NCBI GenBank assembly: GCA_030248215.1
Contig: JASANG010001107.1
Coordinates: forward strand, 496,001-560,000
From: Enoplolaimus lenunculus
Lineage: Eukaryota > Nematoda > Enoplea > Enoplida > Thoracostomopsidae
DNA: 64,000 bases
Reading direction: 5' to 3'
Below the pieces are notes generated by a model. The model had not been told where the DNA came from. It saw only the letters and a list, made by a program, of their open reading frames with translations, and did not search any database. Shown here in pieces: positions 1 to 12,833 of this stretch (its first letter is position 1; each line of letters begins with the position of its first letter). Made by a program: the position numbers and the translations under genes.

Positions 1-1989
1 CAAGCGATCAATTAATAAGCATTCGAATTTATTATATACAATAGTAACATGGAGTATATACCACAAATTTATATTAATAAAGCTGAAGCGCCCACGATAT
101 GTAATTTGTGGTATCGTAGCATTGATTTTTAGTATAGTTTTGGGTTAACATTATGTAAAAAACGAGTCCGCAACACCAGTAAACATTGGAGAGGCAGTAT
201 TTTAAGATGGGTTGAAAATATTGGAACCATTTTAGCTGGAGTATTATATACAATTAAATTAATATTCTTATAAAGTTACGTAGTTATTTAGTGGAAACTG
301 CGTATTAGAAGAAAGAACTAAAACGGTACAAATAAGTTAGCTGAAAAGCTGAATACAGAAATATTCGAATGAAATTGCAATTCAGCTGTAATTTGAACGA
401 TATAACATTGGTTTATTCTGGCGACAATTGCAGGACTGAATTTCGGTCATATATTTAGCTCCCTGTCAGGTCGTAATTTTTGAAAACGATTTGGGAATCT
501 TGAAGGCTTTTAAAACAAGCACTGCAGAGTATAGCAGAATATATGTAAAAACTTTATTGAACTGGCCTTAAAATTCGGAAAAATATTATTACGAGGGCTG
601 ACGCACACTTGCCGTAAAAATTAGGACCCTGAACTGTCCAGATGTATAAGTAAAGCATACTTATACAGATTTTGATAAATCAGTATATTTTAAGTGAACA
701 GCCATTAATTTACAAAATTGGTTATACAAACCGAGGGGTGTATGGTGGTGTAACCCCTCCTGCAAGTTCAGGAAAAACGAGAAAACCCGGTTACAATAAG
801 TATTCCCTGTGGATTTTCGATTACAAATATTGATATTACCGTCCCCAAATGAAATCCTGGTAGAGTTCAAATGCAATCTATTTGGATTGATCATCATAGC
901 TCCGCAATTCTGTTGAATTATAGCCTACGAAAAACGTTTCAGTTGTCCGAAACATTAAAAGAACTTTAAAAGAAACAGCAGTAGAGGGTTTGTGAACTGT
1001 GCCTGGACGCACAAAGCAAGTATTTGCAACAGCACGCAAGCGTGGAGTTCCGCTGAAGGCTCTTATTTTGCCGTTTGCTTGAGTTTTCGAAATTTTAACA
1101 TTTTGGTAGCGCTTAGGCTTCAGCTTACATTTTTAGGCATAAATTAGCGTTAGAAAATAGGAATAGAAGTGTAAAAGAAGTAACCATGAACGAATTTTAC
1201 AAGTAGAATAAAATATAAGCGTGGAATTTCAAAACTACAACACGTTTATTAGATAAATTCATGATAACTGCTTCGATAAAATCAACGCGAACGGTTCATT
1301 GATAAAAACGTAGCGTTTTATACGTTCAACTATGTGCCATTAAAAAGTTATACATATATTAAAATCATGTGTTGTAGATGCGACATAAATAAATACTGAA
1401 TGTATATATATGTATTTGGCATCTAAAGAATGCAGTTTGCGTTGTGATAACAGTTTTAGTTTACTTTGTTCCTGTTGTAAGGGCGATTATTCTTCTGATA
1501 AAAGCAATCTACAACACAGGCTGAATAAATTTAGCAAAAGTCAATTGTACAAGTGTATTAGACAGCTACAACTAGATACTGTAATCAACACTGTGTACAA
1601 TGGCCATGATAGAGGATACGTCGGTTCTCGAAATATCAGGTAATACAAGGAAAATACAGTTTTCAAAGACTTTAGTAAATTTCACTAAATTCTATAGTCC
1701 AAAACATGATCTTATATATTTTCCAGGAATGAAATGCTGGCTACACTTGTGACTTGTAACAGTTTCCGTCAGGTTTGCTGAGCGCTATAAAAGTGAATTG
1801 ATAAACGCTTAAACTGAACATTGTCTGTACTTAAATTTGCGAATAGTTTATAGACACTTTGTTCACAAATCATTACTGGCGACTTGTTGCTAATCTTTAG
1901 GGGCAGTTATCTTTAATATGAAAGTTAAAATTGCACTACTAATCAAAAGCTTTAAATTTGTACAAGTAGGCCAAATTCATTGACGGATC
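1..1989. other. Stretch without a supported gene
   Basis: AT-rich DNA with scattered stops in all frames. A 77-codon open stretch at 1410-1643 (+) is Cys-rich near its start and ends just after a possible GTAATA donor, but I could not place it in a gene. Nothing else is supported here. Confidence 0.5.
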
Positions 1990-2148
1990 CGGGTCCGTAG
2001 CCAAGGCGGAGGGCAGGGGGCTCCTGAGAAAATTTTGGCCCCCTAGAAAATTTTCAACTTTGCTTGCATGTGATTAAAAACCCGTGAAGGTCCCTCCTGA
2101 AAAAATTTTAGCCCCCCCCCCCAGCAAGGTGAGCTGGCTACGGGCCTG
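1990..2148 (+). mobile_element. hAT-type MITE, family A, copy 1
   Basis: A 159-bp non-autonomous element. It begins near-palindromically with GGGTCCGTAGCCAAGG and ends AGCTGGCTACGGGCCTG, so the termini are inverted repeats of the form CAGGCCCGTAGCC. The interior has the family's C-runs and an AAAATTTTnAACTTTGCTTG core. The flanking octamers GACGGATC and GGCGGACC agree at 6 of 8 bases, which fits an aged 8-bp hAT target-site duplication. It has no coding capacity and would have relied on a transposase elsewhere. Confidence 0.75.
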
Positions 2149-2170
2149 GGCGGACCCAATGTAGGGCTAT

Positions 2171-2332
2171 GGGCCCGTAGGCAACGGAAGGCATGGGGCT
2201 CAGCCCCTAAGAGGAATTTAGCCCCTGGCAAAATTTTTAACCATGATTGTACATCATCGAAACACCTTTGTATGTGCCTCCTCAAAAGTCTTTTAGCCCC
2301 GTATCTATTAAGGTGAGCTGGCTACGGGCCTG
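2171..2332 (+). mobile_element. hAT-type MITE, family A, copy 2
   Basis: A second copy of the same family, 22 bp after copy 1 and in the same orientation. It starts GGGCCCGTAGGCAACGG and ends GAGCTGGCTACGGGCCTG. The interior is more diverged than in copy 1, and no convincing 8-bp duplication remains. The closeness of the two copies suggests either a tandem duplication with later divergence or insertion into a favoured site. Confidence 0.65.
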
Positions 2333-2689
2333 GAGGGTCTGCGTTTCCATGGTACCTCCCCAAGGATCAAGGCCAAATTTTAGAATCAAAATTCAGTAAT
2401 AAAATTGCGTTTGGCTTCTGTTTCGCTTAGATCGCGAGCTTTTTAACAATTGTATATAGCGCGGCCGTCCGCGTTACAAGTTTGCACATCCACCGCGAAG
2501 CAAAGTATAAATAACAACATCGTGTGAAGATGACTTTGTTATCGTTGTGTGGGTGACCTACATACCAATAACGCGCACATTTATTCCAAATTGTGAATTC
2601 ATGGTGCACCTGTGACCACCGGCTGGTAAAGTTCCAAATTTTAAAATTCATGTTCTAACTTCAATTTTCGCCTATTTGGTTAAAAACGC

Positions 2690-2790
2690 ATTGTGAGCTT
2701 CAAAGAAAGTATTTGAATGTCGAAATTGTCAGCACGGCCCGGCCGGTGAGAACATACGTCCCCATCTTCCTGTATCTGCCACTTACGACA
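2690..2790. repeat. Dispersed repeat shared with 23645-23760
   Basis: The stretch contains ATTGTGAGCTTCAAAGAAA and AATTGTCAGCACGG and then a C-rich run. The same order of words recurs at about 23650-23760, which marks both as copies of an interspersed family. Ends were not defined. Confidence 0.5.
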
Positions 2791-3439
2791 TTCAAAATAT
2801 TTCAACGGCCCAGTTCCCGCTGTTCCTCCAGTGGCATCGGAAACGATTGGAGAAAGCAACGCAAGGCTGGCTGATGACAAACCGAACCTCAAAGGCATAC
2901 AGCACTCAAGTGCTTCTAGCATTTTTAAAAATGATATCAGCAGTTACTAATCTCACTTCACATAACATAAGAAAAACAAAAATAATATTACTTAGGGGCA
3001 TCGACGGTTCTTCGAAGAAGCAAGAAACTGAAATTCAGAAAACATAAAACATTTTAATTGCAAGTAAAGCACGTCGTGTTTGAAGACCCCAATCAAACGC
3101 TAAATAGGTAATTTTTATTGAGATACGCATTAATAATCATATGAACACGATAGTGTTCATATATATGATTCGCGCATCTCAAGCGCGTATTTTCAGTTTA
3201 GTTCGCATGTTGGTGCTCAAGTGATATCATACCTGTATCGTTTAAATTTTGTACACTGGTATCCTGGTACGTAGGGAATATTTGTGCCAAAGGATTTTGC
3301 AGACCAGTGTGGTCTTCAATAGTTACGGTCAAAAAACTCCATACAGAAAGTGCGCGAAATTTTTCATTTTGGTTCAACACTTTTTACACGTTAGCTATGT
3401 AATTTTACGATTATAACTTTCACCACTTTATACAGCTTA

Positions 3440-5489
3440 CGGTTGGTTTCACCCCAACGGTTGGTTTCACCCCAACAGTCGGTTTCACCCCAACGGTTGG
3501 TTTCACCCCAACGGTTGGTTTCACCCCAACGGTTGGTTTTGCCCCAACGGTTGGTTTCACCCAACGGTTGGTTTTGCCCCAACGGTTGGTTTCATCCCAA
3601 CGGTTGGTTTCACACCAACAGTCGGTTCCACCCCAACGGTTGGTTTTACCCCAACGGTTGGTTTCACCCCAACAGTCGGTTCCACCCCAACGGTTGGTTT
3701 CACCCCAACGGCTGGTTTCACCCCAACGGTTGGTTTTGCCCCAACGGTTGGTTTCACCCCAACAGTCGGTTTCACCCCAACGGTTGGTTTCACCCCAACG
3801 GTTGGTTTCACCCCAACGGTTGGTTTCACCCCAACGGTTGGTTTCACCCCAACGGTTGGTTTTGCCCCAACGGTTGGTTTCACCCCAACGGTTGGTTTCA
3901 CCCCAACAGTCGATTCCACACCAACGGTTGGTTTTACCTCAACTGGTTTCACACCAACGGCTGGTTTTACTCCAACGGTGGGCTTCACCCCAACGGTTGG
4001 TTTCACTCCAACGATCGGTTCACCCCAACGATTGGTTTCACCCCAACGGTTGGTTTTGCCCCAACGGTTGGTTTTGCCCCAACGGTTGGTTTCACCCCAA
4101 CGGTTGGTTTCACCCCAACAGTCGGTTCCACCCCCAACGGTTGGTTTTACCCCAACGGTTGGTTTCACCCCAACAGTCGGTTCCACCCCAACGGTTGGTT
4201 TTACCCCAACGGTTGGTTTCACCCCAACAGTCGGTTCCACCCCAACGGTTGGTTTCACCCCAACGGTTGGTTTCACCCCAACGGTTGGTTTCACCCCAAC
4301 GGTTGGTTTCACCCCAACGGTTGGTTTCACCCCAACGGTTGGTTTCACCCCAACGGTTGGTTTCACCCCAACGGTTGGTTTCACCCCAACGGTTGGTTTC
4401 ACCCCAACGGTTGGTTTCACCCCAACGGTTGGTTTTGCCCCAACGGTTGGTTTTGCCCCAACGGTTGGTTTTGCCCCAACGGTTGGTTTCACCCCAACAG
4501 TCGGTTCCAGCCCAACGGTTGGTTTCACCCCAACGGTTGGTTTCACCCCAACAGTCGGTTTCACCCCAACGGTTGTTTTCACCCCAACAGTCGGTTTCAC
4601 CCCAACGGTTGGTTTCACCCCAACGGTTGGTTTCACCCCAACGGTTGGTTTTGCCCCAACGGTTGGTTTTGCCCCAACGGTTGGTTTTGCACCAACGGTT
4701 GGTTTCACCCCAACGGTTGGTTTCACCCCAACGGTTGGATTCACCTCAACGGTTGGTTTCACACCAACGGTTGGTTTTACTCCAACGGTGGGCTTCACCC
4801 CAACGGTTGGTTTCACTCCAACGATCGGTTCACCCCAATGATTGGTTTCATCCTAACGGTTGGTTTTACCCAAATGGTTGGTTTCACCCCAACGGTCGTT
4901 TTCACCCCAACGGTTGGTTTCACCTCAACGGTTGGTTTCACTCCAACGGTTGGTTTCACCCCAACGATTGGTTTCACCCCAACGATTGGTTTCACCCTAA
5001 CCATTGGTTTCACCCCAACGGTTGATTTCACCATAACGGTTGGTTTCAACCCAACGGTTGGTTTCAGCCCAACGGTTGATTTCACACAACGGTTGATTAC
5101 ACCCCAACGGTTGATTTCACCCCAACGGTTGATTTCACCCCAACGGTTGGTTTCACCCCAACGGTTGGTTTTACCTCAACGGTTGGTTTCTCCCCAACGG
5201 TCGATTTCATCCCAACGGTTGGTTTCACTCCAACGGTTGGTTTCACCGCAACGGTTGGTTTCACCCCAACGGTTGGTTTCATCCCAACGGTTGGTTTTGC
5301 CCAACGGTTCGTTTCACCCCAGGGGCTCGTTTCACCCCAGCGGTTAATTTCACCCCAGCGGTTAATTTTGCCCCAGAGGTTAGTTTCACCCTAACGGCTG
5401 GTTTCACCTCAACGGTCGGTTTCAGCCCAATTGTTGGTTTCACACAAACGGTTAGCTTCACCGCAACGGACGATGTCACCCCAATGGAT
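3440..5489. repeat. 18-bp minisatellite, about 114 units
   Basis: A tandem array of the unit CCCCAACGGTTGGTTTCA, with common variants such as CAACAGTCGGTTCCA and CAACGGTTGGTTTTG. The unit is 18 bp (six codons) and lacks stop codons in most frames, so very long open frames appear on both strands, translating to six-residue repeats such as FHPNGW, SPQRLV and PTVGFT. Some units are 17 bp (for example near 3556 and 4016), so no single frame is kept across the array. That argues for a satellite rather than a gene. A distinctive variant block at 3971 recurs at 4781, 810 bp (45 units) apart, showing an internal duplication. Each unit carries CCAACGGTTGG, a near-palindrome. Confidence 0.95.
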
Positions 5490-5519
5490 TAATGCAGCAG
5501 CTTGGTAAAGCGGTTGAAA

Positions 5520-6416
5520 CTAGAAAAAAATGCTCAGCACTTGAGCAAAAAGGGATATGTTTCATATTCCTATTAAAAGTATGGTAAACTAGATCAGCAC
5601 ATTCGCTTAATGTAACCTGGAAAAGTATTAAGAAGCAATAGCTGCCAAAATCATGTTAATTATTAATTTTTCTGAAACATATTGCGGACAGCAAAATTTC
5701 TGTAATATTTTTGTAAGAAACAGATGCTTTTCTTAAATGCAAAGCGAAATTATTTCTGAAATGTAGACAGATGTAGCTTGGAATCCATGAATAGATATTG
5801 AAGTTCTCTACAAAACGTATTGAATTTACCTATGGCTTTGTATTACGATACTTAATTGAATTTCATAAGAGCATTGTGTGGCGACATAATGGCTGTTAGA
5901 GTTTTGATGACCAATTTTGTTAGATACTTTCTTGAACAGACGTCACAAAACGAATCGCAATTGATGCTTTAAAAGGGCTCCACTTATAACTGACTTTTGA
6001 GTTTACTCGATTTTTTACCTTAGTGACAAATTATATAAATGCGCATTTCCCACCCGAGTTATTTATCTGTTTCACTGCATAGTCACGACTATTGAAGCTC
6101 ACAAATCGCACCGTATTCTGGCAACATCGATTAACTTGCAAAATCGAAGAGCGGTATACCTCAGCCATGTCTCTGCGACCCTAAGGAATTTCTGAAAATT
6201 GCTAACAAGTCCTGTCAAAAACATCAATGTTAGAAATAGATTTGCTGTCCGCAATATGTTTCAGAAAAATTAATAATTAACATGATTTTGGCAGCTATTG
6301 CTTCTTAATACTTTTCCAGGTTACATTAAGCGAATGTGCTGATCTAGTTTACCATACTTTTAATAGGAATATGAAACATATCCCTTTTTGCTCAAGTGCT
6401 GAGCATTTTTTTCTAG
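5520..6416. mobile_element. Foldback DNA transposon 1 with 178-bp perfect arms
   Basis: The left arm, 5518-5695, matches the reverse complement of the right arm, 6241-6418, base for base over 178 bp. Both outer ends read AACTAGAAAAAAATGCTC inward, including CTAG. The interior (5696-6240) has no long open frame, so the element is non-autonomous. It sits about 30 bp beyond the end of the 18-bp minisatellite. Perfect arms imply recent insertion or continuing arm-to-arm conversion. The target duplication is unclear: it could be TA or CTAG inside the outermost CTAG. The superfamily is unassigned. Confidence 0.9.
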
Positions 6417-6418
6417 TT

Positions 6419-7560
6419 AACCTCTTTCTAAAGAAAGGTTCGCGACAAGAATAATCACGAAATTTCGTTTTATTAAGTAACCATAATTATATTTTTTGTG
6501 AACCGGCGCATTTCGTTGTGATGCTTTCAAGGCAAAACTATCAAAACAGCTTAGAATTCATTTTAATAAATAAAACACCTATGAAACTGATTGTGATAGA
6601 AGTAGAATGTTGTGGCGGCATTAAATGACAAAAAGTAGTCAATTTTAACACCACATTAAGCCAAGTGTACGTTGCCAAAATTAAGCTCATTCTGTTTCAA
6701 AATAAGCATTACACTCGTATCTACCAACTGTTAAATAAACAGGTGTATGCACGCAATCTAAACCGTCTCCATCATATCGCAGCCGAGCGCGTAGACAGGG
6801 TTTTATTTGGTAAGGGTATGTCTATATTATTATAGCTGGAACGCCCGACATACGTATTTTGGGTAACTTTTCAGCATTACTTTGTTTATATACAATACTT
6901 TCTCAGAACTGAAATATGTGATTGTTTTCTGGAAACAAAATTTGCATGCAGACTGTTGTGGACTGGCTAACTTTTGTGCATTGCGCAAAGCCGGCTGACT
7001 AGACTTAACTAATTTTGGGCTCTAGCAGCCGGTATTTTATCATTCTCAAGTCTACAAAAGTGATTTGTTTGGTATTCTAAAATTTCAATTTCGGGAAAGG
7101 ATATTAATATACCACCACCTATTTGCGATGGTTACTGTAAACCCTTCCCACGCCAACTTCCCAGGTTTATTCCAAACTTGAAAAATTGATTTCTGTTCAA
7201 ATCATAAAAACTTTTTGTCCGAAATTGTCAATTACAAAAACCCACTGCAGCAAACTTCCAACATATTTTACGTTGCGCAAAGGATCTCATAGCTGGTCCC
7301 ATGGTTTCTGAGCGTAAAAAATGAAATCTGAAACAATTTTACTAATTTTATATGTTAAAATGAAAATTCAACTTTATTGAAGCAAAGAGATGGCAGCGCA
7401 GCAATGCCAGATGCAGAGGAATACAATGAAGATGAAAAAAGTTAGGTAAACTGTTCAGGCCCCACCTTAATGATTCGAATAAAACCAAATATCTTGCGAT
7501 CGCAAGCTAACGAATAACATCCTATGTATCTGGCAAATGCAACGTATAATGCATCATTTA
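6419..7560. other. Stretch without a supported gene
   Basis: AT-rich DNA with frequent stops. No exon with paired splice signals and no clear element ends were recognised. Confidence 0.5.
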
Positions 7561-7718
7561 CAGGCCCGTTGCCAGCTCACCTTGCTTTGGAGGCTAATAA
7601 TTTGTCAAGAGATGCATGCAACGGTTTTCGTTGACTTACAAGCAAAATTTAAAATTTTCTAGCGGGGCCAAAATTTTTTCAGGGGGTTCAGCCCTTCTTT
7701 AGCAAAGATCATGCCTGG
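7561..7718 (-). mobile_element. hAT-type MITE, family A, copy 3 (reverse)
   Basis: Starts CAGGCCCGTTGCCAGCTC followed by ACCTTGCTTTGG, the reverse orientation of the family consensus, and carries the AAAATTTTCTAG and TTTTTTCAGGGGG words of its interior. The distal end is degraded, so the right boundary is approximate. Confidence 0.6.
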
Positions 7719-9840
7719 GGGTGGTAAATCGCCTGCTATTTTTGACTGGATCATATGATGACTACGGACGTTTCATCGATTTTATGTGAAGTATAGATTT
7801 TGTAAAACTGAAATACTTTATCCCTCCATGCTTTGTAAACTCTCCGCGGTCTCCAGAAACGTACGGAAATCGATCGTGATACATAAGATGAACCGGCCTA
7901 TCTTATAGATCTCGACGTTCTGAGCCAATCGGTACCATATTTAGTGCTGCAGGACTGTCAAGAGTTTTGTTTCTGTTACATTTTGACTTATATTTGAATT
8001 ATTACTGGTCACAAGCGATTTCAATCTTTTGCCATAATTCAACAACGTTTAGACAAGAGACACTCCGCTTTATTCATGCATCAGCTACATTTCACAATTT
8101 TAGAAAAAATGTTTAAAATTCAAAAGTTAAAATGTTGAAACTAAAATCTTCTCGTATAAACACTGATGATGAGTACAAAACGGAGCGAACAAAACAGCCG
8201 GGCATTCAACGTTCTCTCTCTCCGTCTCGCAAGTAAAAGCGACGTAAACACCAATAATACGTACGTATACTTTTATTAAGAAATGGTTTTGAAGTAAATC
8301 GCACGGAAGACGAGCGTATACAAGGGGGATAGGAGATATATGTCATCCCGAAATATCTGGAAAAACACATACAGATCAAAAAATTTTCTCGCTCGCTACG
8401 CTCGCTTGCAGTAAACTGTCAGACGTGGGCATTTCCTACGGAAACGATATACTGGCTCCCACTGGCAGTACGAAATACAGCTGAGTTCAGAGAGAAAAGT
8501 ATTTTGAACAGCAAAATTTATTTATAACGCAAGTAAAATTATTTGAAGACGCTGTATGCCGTGCTGAAAACATAAACGTATTGCTCATTCTTTAAAAAAA
8601 TCAGTGGCGTAGCAAGCTAGGGTTCTACTTTAGACAAAAAATAGCCTCAGTTTTTAGACTCTAAATCCAGCAGGTTATTCTAAACGTTGCCTTTTATTCT
8701 CACATTGCTACAAATTTCATAGAAGGATATATCCCCTTATACAATAAACGAGCGCAGAATACGTCTTTTCGCAAGACGAATAAGAGAGCATGGAAAATGT
8801 TGGAAATGATGTGCAATAGTTGCAGCATAAAACTGTATGCAACAGCCGCGCATTTTGAAATTTGTACAAAACATTTTGCCTTGGGGCAGATGAGGCAGAA
8901 AAATTTTGTTCACATAAACGTTATGTTTTCTCCCATTAGCCTGCGATGTATACACAGTCTATATAACAAATGAACGAACGTTTACAACTGTACGCGTTGC
9001 AAGTATGAGATGTTGCTACGCCATGCTGAACATAGAGTATGAACACAATTCGTTGCCCGACAATTTGTCGCGCAAAACTTGTAATCGGAAATTTTATCGA
9101 CTCGACAATTTGTCGCCTGTACACTTCCAGCCACAAACATGATGGCTAAAACAGCCTAATCCAAAGCCTAAGTATATACAAAAATATAATAATTTTAAAA
9201 ACTGCGATAAGGGCCCATATTCTCAAATTCGTATGGTATCTATCATCAGTTAGCGATAGGTTTTCAATCTGACAAACGTACGCAATTTCAGTGTCAAAAC
9301 TGGCACGGAAGTAGAGCAAATGCAAAAATCGAACCTCACAATGCGCTGGTTCTAATGTTACAGGATCTGTCACCAACTGGTGATTGGTGCTACACACATT
9401 TGAGAATACGGACTAAGAACTGTACAATGGCCAAAAGTACTATAACTGTTTCTGCTTCAACCACAGTTCAACAAAATGTCTTCCCAAAACAGTGTTAATT
9501 CGTGTACTAAACTGCTAAATTTCGCAGCTCAAATACTATTTAGTCATATTTATTTTTCCTCTATTCTACGTTGCAAATCAGCCGACACAGATTATCAACC
9601 AAGAACTGAAGTTGTTTGCTTGTAAAAAGATTAGGCCAAACCAGACTGTATAATTCGAGCAAAGCGTCTATCAGTTATTTACTTTGTACCCGAAATATTA
9701 CTTGATAGCCGTTAATTTTTGCAGAAACAAAATAAAAATTTTAAAGCTTTTTCTAGTACAGTTTCCACACATTTAAGGTCAACGGTTAGATCTAAGATTA
9801 GATTTATACTCTGGTTTAACCTTTGATAAACACTTTGGCA
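7719..9840. other. Stretch without a supported gene
   Basis: No coding exon was recognised. A word family with palindromic CGACAATTTGTCG occurs at about 9055-9115 and again near 32540, 33950, 34100, 49940 and 50190, so part of this stretch is interspersed repeat. The rest shows nothing distinctive. Confidence 0.5.
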
Positions 9841-9859
9841 ATGCTTTAGGCTTCGCCTT

Positions 9860-9965
9860 CGTAAGCCATTTCCAAAATCTGAGCCTATGTTCCAGCCTAG
9901 CCTATGCTTTTACCTAAACTTAAGCCTGTTTCCGAAATCTAACCCTAAGCCTAAGCATAGTAAAT
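9860..9965. repeat. TTAGGC-type hexamer tract
   Basis: Clustered, imperfect AAGCCT and CCTAAG words, the complement of TTAGGC. It is one of about 18 such tracts. No terminal inverted repeat was identified for this copy. Confidence 0.6.
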
Positions 9966-9969
9966 GGCA

Positions 9970-11698
9970 GTGTGAAAGAGCTAACACTGCTGCAGCTTGT
10001 TTAACATGTTTTCTATCGAACCTCATTCTTAACGCACATTTCTGCGTTATCTTAAAATCTATGATCAAATCAAAACGAACCTTTATAAGACAGACAGAAC
10101 TTTCAGTTAAAATGATTTTAAAAACTAATTTAATTTCAATTCAACAACGAAACTTTGGTTACAAATCTGATAAACTAAACTGTTCGAAGTATTATAATCA
10201 ATGAAACTGAAGCCGTGTTGTCAGTATATTAACCTTTTGCCTGCCATATTAGAGTTTAAATTTACAGTTTGTGTTCTTAATAATTTCCAAACAATCACCA
10301 AAAAAATTTGTTATATTTAATACGGTGTTTTAAACCAAAATGTCAATAAAATGCTGAAACTTTTTTTAGCAAAGTATTGTCAAATTAACAGACAAAGCAA
10401 AGTAAAAACTTGCAGAATAATCCAACCTGCCTGGGTTGCTTTGCTTTCGCCTATATAAACATACTCAAGCTGAAAAATATAATTTCATTAAACCAAATAA
10501 ATTATTTATTATATTCTCGCCTACTTTTTTATATCAGCGCATTTCAAGGCCCCCGTCATACATACTGACTTTTACTATGAGAAAGTAAGCGTGTTTTTTC
10601 TTCGTATCATGACAAATTTTAATTTCATTCATTTCAAGTGCACACAACAAACCCGTCATAAAAATTCACCAATTGCTTAAAATTAATATATAGCATTTAC
10701 AGTAGCAATAACAACAAAATATTTTCAATCAAATTAATACTATCTGAGGTTAGTCTGGCTTGGCGAATAAAATATTATTATGACTTTTCAAAAAACGATC
10801 CCTAAAGGTCAACAACTATGGCTAAGTTTCAATTTCGCCACAAAAATCAACCAATGTCACCAGTAAAAATTTAAATTATACACTCATTTAAAGTGTGGAT
10901 TGAATTTTTAAATTTATAACTTCACTCGAAAAAAACATCGATTTCTTATAATACTTAAAGCGAGCGACAAAAACTTACTGTTTTTGTAGCTCATGTGATT
11001 TGGCAGTTTTCCACTCAGCAGCGTACGCAGCGCATGTGATGCTGTAGGTGTTTTTTGACACTATTTCACAGGAAAAAATTTTTCGTCCGTTCATTCATCC
11101 CCTCTGCTATAATGTGTTTTGCAAAAAAAATGCAATTTAAAATGCTTTAAGACGTTGCTCTGCACGCCTAAAACTGCAGAAAAAACGCACCAAAAATGCA
11201 CTTTGACAAGTACAGATTTTAGCAAACATCAAGTTTACAGCCATAGCAACATTTTTCATAGATTTTTGTCTAAACAACGCGTTTACGCATAATATGCGCA
11301 GTTTTATACATTCAAACGCCAAGCTGCACTAAAATAGTGCACAATTTTTGTAATTTTTAAACGTTACACATGCATTGTTTAGCGTTAACCATGTGATTTT
11401 ATGCGCTTATTAACTTACGGTCTTTGCTATATATTTCTGCTAGTTTTTTTCTTCGAAACAAACGTTAAACACTGATGAATGTTTTTAAAAGTTAAAATAT
11501 ACACCGTAAATATGCTTGCTTGCTACTACTGCATACCTGCATAGGTCAGCCTTTAATAAAATTAAGCTGTCACATGCGTTTCGTGTTAATTTCAGGAGAG
11601 CTGTCTCTACAACACTGGTTATAGGTTTAAAATTGCAGTTTTACTTGCATACCAAACTAACTATTTGACAATCGCTAACAACGATTGCACTGTTGCTA
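9970..11698. other. Stretch without a supported gene
   Basis: Very AT-rich. The longest open stretches have no splice context and low-complexity composition. Nothing is supported. Confidence 0.5.
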
Positions 11699-11854
11699 CG
11701 GTCGCGTAGCCAAGGGGGGAGCACGGGGGTACATCCCATCCCCTGAAAATTTTTACCCCCTTAAACTTTTCAGCATTGCTTAGTCAAGCGTCGTGTGCCG
11801 TCCTCCTGAAAATTTGTTAGCTTTTCTTAGCAAAATGAGCTGGCTTCGGGCCTA
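11699..11854 (+). mobile_element. hAT-type MITE, family A, copy 4
   Basis: A 156-bp element starting CGGTCGCGTAGCCAAGG and ending GAGCTGGCTTCGGGCCTA. Flanking octamers TGTTGCTA (11691-11698) and TGTTACTA (11855-11862) match at 7 of 8 bases, a good target-site duplication for the hAT superfamily. Confidence 0.8.
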
Positions 11855-12634
11855 TGTTACTATCTGTACGTACGTATGCAGATGTTTTAGCAAAAAATAC
11901 ATTACTGCACAACGGTCGCGAAAAACATCTGCGTGTATAAAAGTTAAAAGTGTACGCTTGCTATATTTTGCTCAAAAATTTCGTTAGCAATTCACAGTAG
12001 AGAGCAGCGCAAAACGACTAAATGCAGGCGTACGCAGTACGTTATATAGTATTTTTTCAATTAAAAAGCGTTTTAACGTACAGCGTAAATATCGAAATTT
12101 CTAGTGTATATGTTGAAAACTAAAAAATATGCGGACGCTTACAAATAGATTTCACCGCGTCTATGAAATAGCGTCGTTAATAAGTCATGTGTTGTTTAAA
12201 AACACAGCCATACAATAACGGCGGCGATCAACACTTTTCCAATCAGATTTATTTTCATAAAGAAAGAGAGAGACACTGACTCATCGAACATTTGCTCTCC
12301 ATTGGCGCATAAGAGCCAGTCAAAATGCGCGAAAAACACGTTGCGTTTAGGCTCAACAGCTACTAAATGCTGATATTAAAATCAGTCGCGGATCCAGTGG
12401 TGATGGCGGTATACGCATGGTCGCCTGTCTGTTCTCAAAAGTGGGAGGGCTTACTTCAGTAACGCAGACATGTTCACACTTTCCAGAAGCGATTGTTGAG
12501 TACGCAAGAGTTTATTCAACCGAACCACGCAAAACTTTTAAAAAATTTTGTATATTTGGGTTTTTATGACCTTCCGGGATCATTTCATGCCCTAATTTGA
12601 GTTTCTGAAAAAATCAATTTTTAACGTCCCGAGG

Positions 12635-12800
12635 TAATTGTTTGACAGAAAAAATTTTGGGTCCCGAGAGGGGACCTTGGAGCTAAAAATATTAAATTTT
12701 TGAGAAAATCAAAGTTGGACATTGAATGATCAGGGAAGGCGGTGAGAAGCCCAAATATGCAAAAAATTTTCAAAATACGCCGGCAGTGGGTGGATAACCG
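12635..12800 (+). mobile_element. Family C interspersed element, partial
   Basis: The region contains AAAAAATTTTGGGTCCC, a GAGAAGCCCAAATATGC block and AAAAAATTTTCAAAATAC. The same order occurs at 14375-14760, in reverse at 37255-37515 and 44290-44430, and partially at 43230-43470. It is a non-coding mobile family; ends are not sharply defined in this copy. Confidence 0.5.
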
Positions 12801-12833
12801 AAAACACCTGAAATGTACCTATAGTTGGTACGC

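Noticed and set aside
3443-5347. Long open frames (up to 634 codons) translating to hexapeptide repeats
   Set aside because: They follow from the 18-bp stop-free tandem unit. Frames are open on both strands and shift at 17-bp units, so no one frame spans the array.
3440-5489. CRISPR-like array
   Set aside because: The units abut with no unique spacers, and the surrounding DNA is eukaryotic. It is a minisatellite.
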